Shown here: piece after piece, positions 58,308 through 64,000 of the stretch
Layout: each line of letters begins with the position of its first letter
How positions within the stretch are numbered: the stretch's first letter is position 1
From: Streptomyces sp. Z26
GTDB taxonomy: Bacteria; Actinomycetota; Actinomycetes; Streptomycetales; Streptomycetaceae
Reading direction: 5' to 3'
Length of the DNA: 64,000 nt
Assembly: GCF_003665095.1 (NCBI RefSeq)
Contig: NZ_RCHV01000002.1
Location: 558,001-622,000 of the forward strand
Notes under the pieces: generated by a model
What the model was told of the DNA's origin: nothing
Seen by the model: the letters and a program-made list of their open reading frames with translations, nothing else
The model's database searches: none
Program-made: the position numbers and the translations under genes

Positions 58308-58392
58308 GCCGTGTGCGGGAGACCCGCTGGAGCGCTCGGCGTCCCCGGTTCGCGGCCCGCGACGTACGGCCCCCGGCCCGCGTTCCACTTTC

Positions 58393-58416
58393 GGCCCGTG
58401 AGAGATCTCACGGGCC
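58393..58416. repeat. Perfect inverted repeat, 11 bp arms, 2 bp spacer
   Basis: GGCCCGTGAGA and TCTCACGGGCC separated by GA. The short spacer favours a protein-binding site over an RNA hairpin. It lies 63 bp before the small Cys-rich ORF. Confidence 0.6.
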
Positions 58417-58478
58417 GCCAGGAGAGATTCTCATCGCCTTTTCACGGTCCGCCGCGCCGCACACGGCATGGTGAACCC

Positions 58479-58610
58479 ATGGCTCCGCACGCACCTGTCT
58501 GTCCCAACTGCGGCCGCGTCCGCTGCATCTGCCGGGCGCGGCGCCCGGCCCCGTACGCGCTCCAGGCGCCCTCCGCGCTCTGCCACCCGTACGCGCACCG
58601 CCACCCGTAG
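58479..58610 (+). CDS. Possible small Cys-rich (zinc-ribbon-like) protein, 43 residues
   Basis: ATG at 58479 to TAG at 58610. The sequence begins MAPHAPVCPNCGRVRCICRA, with CxxC and CxC pairs (C8, C11, C16, C18) able to bind zinc, then a Pro/Ala/Tyr/His-rich tail. No good ribosome site is seen, and base composition alone does not prove coding. The compact Cys cluster right after the start and the inverted repeat upstream make it worth recording. Function unknown. Confidence 0.3.
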   Translation: MAPHAPVCPNCGRVRCICRARRPAPYALQAPSALCHPYAHRHP

Positions 58611-58700
58611 CGCCGCCGCCCGCGCGTACGACGCGCGCCCCGCGTCCCACCCGCGCCGCCCGCCCGCGTACGCCGCCCGCCGCACCTGTCAGGGAGCCCC

Positions 58701-59450
58701 GTGTTCGTCGACCGGGTCCACGTACCCCCGGGGCTGGCCCCCGACGCCGCCGAACGCGCCCGGTGGCCGTTCGACGTGCCGTGCGTCGCGGAGCTGCTCG
58801 ACCACGGGCTGTCGTTCCGGCGGCCGGTCACCCTGCTCGTGGGCGACAACGGTTCGGGCAAGTCGACGCTGGTCGAGGCGATCGCCGAGAGCTTCGGCCT
58901 GGACGCGTACGGTGGCCGCCTCGGCCGGTACCACGGGCGCCCCGACCCGTCGAAGACGGCGCTCGGGGAGGTCCTGCGGGCGGACACCACGGTGGCGGGT
59001 GCCCGCATGCTGGCCGGTCCCCGGCGCAGGAAGAAGGGGTTCTTCCTGCGGGCCGAGACGGCGTTCGACCTGACGGAGAACCTGGGCGGCGTTCCCGGCT
59101 ACTGGCCGGAGGACACCCGTTCCCTGAGCCACGGCGAGGGTTTCCTGGCCATCTTCCGCTCGATGATGAACACTCCGGGCTTCTTCGTGATGGACGAGCC
59201 CGAGGCCGCGCTGTCGTTCACCTCCTCCCTCCAACTCGTCGCGCTCCTGCACGAGCTGGGCGAGTCGGGCGCGCAGGTGGTGTGCGCGACGCACTCCCCG
59301 ATCCTCGCGTCCGTGCCCGGCGCCGACATCGTCGAGGTGGGCGAGCACGGCATGCGGCGCGTGGCGTGGGAGGAGCTGGCGCTGGTCGACCACTGGCGGC
59401 GCTACCTCGCGGACCCGCGGGCGTACCTGCGGCACCTGATCACGCCCTGA
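58701..59450 (+). CDS. AAA/ABC-type ATPase (AAA_15/21-like)
   Basis: A 249-residue protein with GTG at 58701 after AGGGAG. Walker A LLVGDNGSGKSTLVEAIAESFGLDAYGG (residues ~45-72), a Q/ENLGG region, signature-like SLSHGEGFLAIFRSMM, Walker B GFFVMDEPEAALSFTSSLQL, and CATHSPILASVPGADIVEV with the H-loop His. This is the compact family of stand-alone ABC-type ATPases found in many bacteria, with unclear cellular role. No partner nuclease or toxin is adjacent. Confidence 0.88.
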   Translation: MFVDRVHVPPGLAPDAAERARWPFDVPCVAELLDHGLSFRRPVTLLVGDNGSGKSTLVEAIAESFGLDAYGGRLGRYHGRPDPSKTALGEVLRADTTVAGARMLAGPRRRKKGFFLRAETAFDLTENLGGVPGYWPEDTRSLSHGEGFLAIFRSMMNTPGFFVMDEPEAALSFTSSLQLVALLHELGESGAQVVCATHSPILASVPGADIVEVGEHGMRRVAWEELALVDHWRRYLADPRAYLRHLITP

Positions 59451-59524
59451 CGTCCGACCCGACCCCCGGCCCGTGCTCTCCGTCCGGCGGGCGCGCGCCG
59501 GTGGGCCGCCCGTAGCCTGTGCGC

Positions 59525-59986
59525 ATGTACGTCACACGCCTCTCGCGCCATGTGAACGCGCCCCGCGCGGCCGTCTACCGCGCCCTGCTCGACGCCGACT
59601 CCGTCGCGCGCTGGCGGGTGCCGGAGGGCATGCACGGTCAGGTGCACGAGTTCGACGCGCGGGAGGGCGGCACGTTCCGGGTGTCGCTGACGTACGACGC
59701 GCCCACCGGCACCGGCAAGTCGGCGGCGCACACGGACACGTACGGCGGCCGGTTCGTCACGCTGGTGCCGGACGAACTGGTCGTGGAGGAGTTCGCGTTC
59801 GAGTCGGCGGACCCCGCGCTGCGCAGCCCCATGACGATGACGACCGCGCTCAGCGACGCCGAGGGCGGCGGCACCGACGTCGTCCTGGAGCACGCGGGCG
59901 TCCCCGACGTGGTTCCCGAGGCCGACAACGAGACGGGCATGCGGATGGCCCTCGACAACCTCGCCGCGCTCGTCGAAGCGCGCTGA
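59525..59986 (+). CDS. SRPBCC/AHSA1-like lipocalin-fold protein
   Basis: A 153-residue protein. It has the START/AHSA1 pattern: RHVNAPRAAVYRALLDADSVARWRVPEGM at the start, FRVSLTYDAPTG, YGGRFVTLVPDELVVEEFAFE, and the C-terminal TGMRMALDNLAALVEAR helix. Such proteins bind small hydrophobic ligands or act as co-chaperone-like factors. A -10-like TAGCCT (59513-59518) six bases before ATG 59525 suggests a leaderless mRNA, so this start is preferred over GTG 59519. Confidence 0.85.
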   Translation: MYVTRLSRHVNAPRAAVYRALLDADSVARWRVPEGMHGQVHEFDAREGGTFRVSLTYDAPTGTGKSAAHTDTYGGRFVTLVPDELVVEEFAFESADPALRSPMTMTTALSDAEGGGTDVVLEHAGVPDVVPEADNETGMRMALDNLAALVEAR

Positions 59987-60049
59987 CCCGCCGCGCGCAC
60001 ACCACGACCCGCACCCACCCGCCGCAACGCGCGCCCGTACGCCCCCTGT

Positions 60050-61180
60050 TCACCCCGTGTGGTGCGCCAGGGCCGCGTGCGGGTCGTGGTGTGCGCCGAG
60101 CGGCGTGTGGTCGATGTGCACGGTGGCGGCGGTGAGTCGGGGCACGGCGTGGATCAGCGCGTGTTCGGCGGCGACGGCTAGCGCGTGGGCGCGTACGACG
60201 GTCAGGTGCGGGTCGACGACGATGTCCGCCTCGGCGCGCAGCGCGTGCCCGATCCAGCGCAGCCGCACCTGCCCGGTGCCGCGTACGCCGGGCACCGCGC
60301 GCAGCGCGTCCTCCGCCGCGCCGACGAGGGCGGGGTCGACGGAGTCCATCAGCCGCCGGTAGATCTCGCGGGCCGCGTCCCGGAGCACGAAGAGGATGGC
60401 CACGGTGATCAGCAGCCCCACCACCGGGTCCGCCGCCCGCCAGCCGAGCGCCGCGCCGCCCGCGCCGAGCAGTACGGCCAGCGACGTGAAGCCGTCCGTA
60501 CGGGCGTGCAGCCCGTCGGCGACGAGCGCGGCGGAGCCGATCCGGCGGCCGGTGCGGATGCGGTAACGGGCGACCCACTCGTTCCCCGCGAAGCCGACGA
60601 GCGCCGCCACGGAGACGGCCCACAGGTGGTCGACGTCGCGCGGGTGCAGGAGCCGGTCGAAGGCGGTGTACGCGGCGACGCACGCGGAGACCGCGATGAC
60701 GACGACGATCACGATGCCCGCGAGGTCCTCGGCGCGACCGTACCCGTACGTGTAGCGGCGGTCGGCCGCCCGGCGGCCCACGACGAACGCGATGCCCAGC
60801 GGGATCGCGGTGAGGGCGTCGGCGACGTTGTGCACGGTGTCGCCCAGCAGCGCGACGGAGCCCGAGACGGCGACGACGACGGCCTGCGCGAGGGCCGTCA
60901 CGCCGAGGACGGCGAGGGAGATCCAGAGCGTACGCATGCCCTCGCGCGAGGTCTCCAGCGCCGCGTCCGTCCGGTCGGCGGCCTGGTGGCCGTGCGGGGT
61001 GAGGAGGTGCCCGAGCCGGTGCCGCAGCCGGGCCGTACGGGTGCGGGGGCCGTGGCCGTGGTCGTGGTCGTGACCGGACTCGTGCGGGTGATCGTCGTGG
61101 TGGTGGCTCGCGTGGTGGCCTTCGTCGCGCTGTTCTCCGTGGGGGTGACCGGGTGCGCCGTTGCTCGGATTCGCCGCCAT
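60050..61180 (-). CDS. Cation diffusion facilitator (zinc/cobalt-type efflux)
   Basis: A 376-residue protein (ATG at 61180; GTG at 61189 is possible). The His-rich cytoplasmic N-terminus (HHASHHHDDHPHESGHDHDHGHG, residues ~20-43) is typical of zinc-transporting CDF proteins. About six membrane helices follow, with the metal site patterns H-x3-D in DTVHNVADALTAIP (helix 2) and ADGLHARTDGFTSL (helix 5). A C-terminal domain ends in a further His-rich tail (DHTPLGAHHDPH). Role: Zn(II)/H+ antiport out of the cell. It is divergent from a CobW/Mrf-like gene with a Zur-like box between. Confidence 0.92.
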   Translation of the reverse strand: MAANPSNGAPGHPHGEQRDEGHHASHHHDDHPHESGHDHDHGHGPRTRTARLRHRLGHLLTPHGHQAADRTDAALETSREGMRTLWISLAVLGVTALAQAVVVAVSGSVALLGDTVHNVADALTAIPLGIAFVVGRRAADRRYTYGYGRAEDLAGIVIVVVIAVSACVAAYTAFDRLLHPRDVDHLWAVSVAALVGFAGNEWVARYRIRTGRRIGSAALVADGLHARTDGFTSLAVLLGAGGAALGWRAADPVVGLLITVAILFVLRDAAREIYRRLMDSVDPALVGAAEDALRAVPGVRGTGQVRLRWIGHALRAEADIVVDPHLTVVRAHALAVAAEHALIHAVPRLTAATVHIDHTPLGAHHDPHAALAHHTG

Positions 61181-61350
61181 GCCGCACACCGTGGCACACC
61201 GATCCGATTGCGGCTACTGCCGTCGTACCCCCGCTGACCAGGTGCGATCCATGCGCAGCTACGCCTGCGGAGCGCCTGCGCGCCGCCCGCCGGGAGCCCT
61301 CGCCCGCGCGTACCCGGCGCCCGCTCCCGCCCTCACCCGAGAATCCTTCT

Positions 61351-61371
61351 TGGTAATGGTTTCCATTAACA
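61351..61371. promoter_or_regulatory. Zur-like operator with adjacent -10 box
   Basis: TGGTAATGGTTTCCATTAACA is a near-palindrome (GGTAATGG / CCATTAAC arms) in the AT-rich style of Fur/Zur boxes. TACAGT (61373-61378) downstream can serve as -10 for the CobW-like gene. Zur control of such genes is established in actinobacteria; the match here is by eye. Confidence 0.6.
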
Positions 61372-61432
61372 ATACAGTGGACCCATGCCGCCGGACCCGG
61401 CGCTGACCCCGAGGGAGCAGGAGCGACCCCGC

Positions 61433-62602
61433 ATGGAACCGATGCCCGACGGCCTGCCCGTCGTCCTCGTCGCCGGAATGCACGCCGACGCCCGCGGGGA
61501 GGTGGTCGAGGGGCTGCTGCGGGACGTACCGGGCAGCGTCGCCCTGCACCACGACCTGTCGACGGCGGCCAGCGGGCGGGTGCGCCGCACCGTACGGGAC
61601 GCCGTGGGCCCGGTGTCGTCCGGCGAGGCGCCGCTCGTCAACGACTGCGCGTGCTGCGCGCTCCGGGTCGATCTCGTACCGGAGTTGCTGACCCTGTCCG
61701 GCGACGGGACCACCCGGCTCGCCGTCGTCGAGCTGTGGGACTCCGTCGAGCCGCGGGCCATGGCGGAGATCGTCGTCGCGGACGGTGGCCCGGCGCTGCG
61801 GCTGGCGGGTGTGGTGACGGCCGTCGATCCGGCGCTCGTCCTGCCCTGCCTCGCCAACGGCGACGACCTCGCGGACGCGGGGCTCGCGGCGGCGGCGAGC
61901 GACCAGCGGACGGTCGGGGACACCTGGGCACGGCAGCTGGAGTACGCGACGGTGGTCGCCCTCGCCGGGCCCGGCACCGGCCCCGCCGGTGTCTCGGACG
62001 CCGAGGACCGGGCGCTGCTCGCGCAGCTGCATCCCACCGCCCGCTGGGCGCGGGCGGGTTCGGCGGAGCTGGTACGGCTCGCCACGGCCGGGTTCGACGT
62101 GGCGGCGGCCGCCGCGGCGCAGCACGTGTCGTGCGCGCGGCTGCCGCAGGACGCCGACGAGGCGGGCGTGACCACGGTCGTGTGGCGGCGGCGTCGGCCG
62201 TTCCACCCGGGGCGGCTGTACGCCGCGCTGGAGGAGCTGGCGTGCGCGGGCGTACGCAGCCGGGGGCGGTTCTGGCTCGCGGACCGGCCGGACACGCTGC
62301 TGTCCTGGGACGCCGCGGGCGGCGCGCTCGCCGTGGCCGCCGCCGGGCCGTGGCTGGCGGCGCTGCCCGAGGCCGCGTGGGAGCTGGTCGCCCCGGAACG
62401 CCGCGTCGCCGCCGCCCTGGACTGGCACCTGCCGCACGGGGACCGCTGCCAGCACCTGGTCTTCACCTCCCCCGCCCTCGACCGGCGGGGGCTGGAGGAG
62501 TTGCTGGACTCCTGCCTGCTGGACGACGCCGAGTACCTGGCGGGGCGCGACCGGTGGCGGCGGCTGCCCGACGCGTTCGACGGCCTGCTCGACCGCGTCT
62601 GA
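61433..62602 (+). CDS. CobW/COG0523-like protein, Mrf (Rv0106) type
   Basis: A 389-residue protein from ATG 61433 (AGGAG nine bases upstream; ATG 61385 in frame is an alternative). It begins LPVVLVAGMHADARGEVVEGLL, where the P-loop of COG0523 GTPases should be but the GxxGxGKT residues are missing. It keeps the metal-binding CxCC motif (NDCACCALRVDLVPELL) and the C-terminal CobW_C-like domain. This resembles mycobacterial Rv0106/MSMEG_6069 (MPY recruitment factor, Zur-regulated), which acts on ribosomes in zinc limitation. The Zur-like box upstream agrees. Whether it binds nucleotide is unclear. Confidence 0.8.
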   Translation: MEPMPDGLPVVLVAGMHADARGEVVEGLLRDVPGSVALHHDLSTAASGRVRRTVRDAVGPVSSGEAPLVNDCACCALRVDLVPELLTLSGDGTTRLAVVELWDSVEPRAMAEIVVADGGPALRLAGVVTAVDPALVLPCLANGDDLADAGLAAAASDQRTVGDTWARQLEYATVVALAGPGTGPAGVSDAEDRALLAQLHPTARWARAGSAELVRLATAGFDVAAAAAAQHVSCARLPQDADEAGVTTVVWRRRRPFHPGRLYAALEELACAGVRSRGRFWLADRPDTLLSWDAAGGALAVAAAGPWLAALPEAAWELVAPERRVAAALDWHLPHGDRCQHLVFTSPALDRRGLEELLDSCLLDDAEYLAGRDRWRRLPDAFDGLLDRV

Positions 62603-62619
62603 CGGCGCGCGGTACGCGT

Positions 62620-62650
62620 GTGGGCGGGGGCTCGCTCGGCCCCCGCCCAC
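62620..62650. terminator. Bidirectional hairpin terminator
   Basis: GTGGGCGGGGGC (62620-62631) pairs perfectly with GCCCCCGCCCAC (62639-62650) around a 7-base loop, between the convergent CobW-like and binding-protein genes. Confidence 0.75.
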
Positions 62651-62677
62651 GTACGACGGCTCCCCCGACACGGCCGC

Positions 62678-63721
62678 TCAGCGCGGCAGTTCGCGCAGGT
62701 ACGCGCCGAACTTCTCCAGTCCGTCGATGTTGCGCGGCCCGCTGATGCCCTCGTTGTAGTCGAGGACGAAGAAGCGGTTCCGCTTCACGGCGGGCAGCTC
62801 CCGCGTGTGCGCGGACCTCTTCAGGAACTCGATCTTCTTCTTCGCGGGCTGGTCCCCGTAGTCGAGGATGATGACGACCTCCGGCTCCGCCTCCGCGACG
62901 GACTCCCAGTTGACCTGGGTCCAGCGCTCGTCGAGACCGGCGAAGACGTTCCGGCCGCCCGCCGCCTCGATGATGTCGTTCGGCGGGACCTGCTTCCCGG
63001 CGGTGAACGGCCGGTCGGTGCCGGAGTCGTAGAGGAAGACCGGTACGCGCGGGCCGTCCGGCGCCTTCTCCCGTACGGTCGCCGCGCGCCGCTTGAGGTC
63101 CCGTACCACCTCGTCGGCCTTCCGCTCGACGTGGAAGATGGCGCCGAGGCGTTCGAGGTCGGTGTAGAGGGCCTTGAACGGGGTCTGCCGCTCCGGGTGC
63201 CCGGGGTAGTTGTAGCAGCTCTCGGTGTGGAGGAAGCTCTGGATGCCGAGCTTGTCGAGGATCTCGGGGGTGATGCCCCGCTGGTCGCTGAAGCCGGAGT
63301 TCCAGCCCGCGACGACGAGGTCGGCGCGGGCGTCCACGACGAGTTCCTTGTTGAGCAGGTCGTCGCTGAGCATCTTCACCCGGGCGTAGTCGGCGGCCCA
63401 GGGCGATTCGCTGACGGGCGGGTTGGCGGGCGGCATCACGTAGCCGTGCACGCGGTCGGCCAGGCCGAGGCTGAACAGCTTGTCGGCGCTGCCGCCCTCG
63501 TACGCGACGGCGCGTTCCGGTGTGCGGTACGGGACGGGTTCGCCGCACCGCTTCACGGTGGTGCGGTCCGGTTCGGCGGAGTCGGAGGTGACGTCCGCGC
63601 CGCAGCCGGTCAGCAGGAGCGCGGCCGCGAGGGCCGGGGCGAGCACGGCGTGCCGCGGTGTGCGGGGCAGCGGTCCACGGGACGGTGCTCCGCGGGAGAG
63701 GTTTCTACGGGTCACGCGCAT
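62678..63721 (-). CDS. Ferric siderophore/cobalamin-type ABC substrate-binding lipoprotein
   Basis: A 347-residue protein with ATG at 63721, overlapping the ATPase stop by 10 bp. Lipoprotein signal with lipobox LLTGC at Cys40. The periplasmic binding domain (Peripla_BP_2) shows DKLFSLGLADRVHGYVMP, DARADLVVAGWNSGFSDQRGITPEILDKLGIQSFLHTESC, and EPEVVIILDYGDQPAKKKIEFL. It belongs to a second metal-chelate import system whose ATPase gene runs off the right edge. Close to zinc-linked genes but without a visible Zur or iron box, so the ligand is open: ferric siderophore, heme or cobalamin. Confidence 0.88.
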   Translation of the reverse strand: MRVTRRNLSRGAPSRGPLPRTPRHAVLAPALAAALLLTGCGADVTSDSAEPDRTTVKRCGEPVPYRTPERAVAYEGGSADKLFSLGLADRVHGYVMPPANPPVSESPWAADYARVKMLSDDLLNKELVVDARADLVVAGWNSGFSDQRGITPEILDKLGIQSFLHTESCYNYPGHPERQTPFKALYTDLERLGAIFHVERKADEVVRDLKRRAATVREKAPDGPRVPVFLYDSGTDRPFTAGKQVPPNDIIEAAGGRNVFAGLDERWTQVNWESVAEAEPEVVIILDYGDQPAKKKIEFLKRSAHTRELPAVKRNRFFVLDYNEGISGPRNIDGLEKFGAYLRELPR

Positions 63722-64000
63722 GGTGAGGTGGTGCCTTTCTGTTCGGGTGGGTCCGGCGACGGGTCGGGCTCCGGCGCGACGGCGCGGGCCGCCGCGTCCG
63801 GCGCGCCCAGCGCGTAGAGCAGCTGCGGGCCGCCGGTGAGCGGGTGCGTGACGACGCTCGCCGCGACGCCGAACACCTCCCGCACCAGCTCCGCCGTCAG
63901 CACCTCCGCCGGGGTGCCCGCGGCCACCAGTCGGCCGTGGGCGAGGACGCCGAGGCGGTCGCAGGCAGCGGCGGCCAGGTTGAGGTCGTGCAGCACGACG
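63712..64000 (-). CDS. ABC transporter ATP-binding protein, C-terminal end (partial)
   Basis: About 96 codons of the 3' end are visible; the start lies beyond the window. VVLHDLNLAAAACDRLGVLAHGRLVAAGTP is the H-loop and following region of FecE/FepC/BtuD-type ATPases (HDLN motif). The tail is Pro/Asp/Glu-rich. It overlaps the binding-protein gene by 10 bp, so the two are translationally coupled as parts of one importer. Confidence 0.85.
   Translation of the reverse strand, partial: VVLHDLNLAAAACDRLGVLAHGRLVAAGTPAEVLTAELVREVFGVAASVVTHPLTGGPQLLYALGAPDAAARAVAPEPDPSPDPPEQKGTTSPCA

Larger units (their letters stand above)
58107..58700. other. Intergenic region rich in inverted repeats
   Basis: Apart from a possible 43-codon gene at 58479, this 594 bp stretch holds three strong inverted repeats (58134-58154, 58263-58307, 58393-58416) and no other convincing coding sequence. 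Confidence 0.55.

Noticed and set aside
58701..59450. AAA ATPase as part of an anti-phage system
   Set aside because: No nuclease, TOPRIM, toxin or other defence partner is adjacent; the neighbours are ordinary metabolic genes.

Overview
The window is very GC-rich actinobacterial DNA, most likely from Streptomyces or a close relative. The signs are dense coding in six-frame-open sequence, GTG and TTG starts, start/stop-coupled operons, DmdR/IdeR-type iron boxes, Tat and lipoprotein signals, an MbtH-like protein, and TAGGCT/TAGCCT-type -10 boxes placed for leaderless mRNAs. No rRNA, tRNA, insertion sequence, phage gene or CRISPR array was found.

Left part (1-11.5 kb): a partial conserved hypothetical gene lies behind what looks like a structured-RNA locus with an ECF-type promoter. 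Next come a CGNR zinc-finger regulator and a divergent MFS exporter. A compact minus-strand operon of seven genes (11509 back to 2933) follows: HisC-like aminotransferase, polyprenyl diphosphate synthase, UbiA prenyltransferase, squalene/oxidosqualene-cyclase-like protein, FAD monooxygenase, TauD-like dioxygenase and sulfotransferase. Four of its junctions are ATGA/GTGA overlaps. I read it as a terpenoid or meroterpenoid pathway and do not recognise its product.

Middle (11.5-19.1 kb): a 1.2 kb non-coding stretch with two near-identical palindromes, a GNAT acetyltransferase, a TetR regulator, a HelD-type helicase, and an aldo-keto reductase divergent from a TetR regulator with a tandem operator between them.

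Core (19.1-52.9 kb): a complete hydroxamate siderophore locus. It holds an MbtH-like protein, one giant six-module NRPS (7570 residues), two FecCD permeases and an ATPase, a CchA-type formyltransferase, an ornithine N5-hydroxylase, a two-gene ABC exporter and a siderophore-binding lipoprotein. Two iron boxes sit in its divergent promoters. Reading the adenylation pockets gives X1(N-methyl)-Ser-(N-methyl)hydroxyornithine-Ser-Ser-X6, with a terminal epimerase and no thioesterase. This resembles albachelin-type serine-rich ornithine hydroxamates but is not obviously identical. The hydroxylase and formyltransferase make the monomers, the NRPS assembles them, the exporter secretes the product, and the lipoprotein/FecCD/ATPase set brings the ferric complex back.

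Right part (53-64 kb): small regulator-target pairs (TetR/O-methyltransferase and Xre-MmyB/SDR), a Tat-exported GH64 beta-1,3-glucanase with a LacI-type operator, an AAA ATPase, an SRPBCC protein and a zinc-type CDF exporter. The CDF gene is divergent from a CobW/Mrf-like protein behind a Zur-like box. At the edge is a second ferric-siderophore/cobalamin-type binding protein with the end of its ATPase gene.
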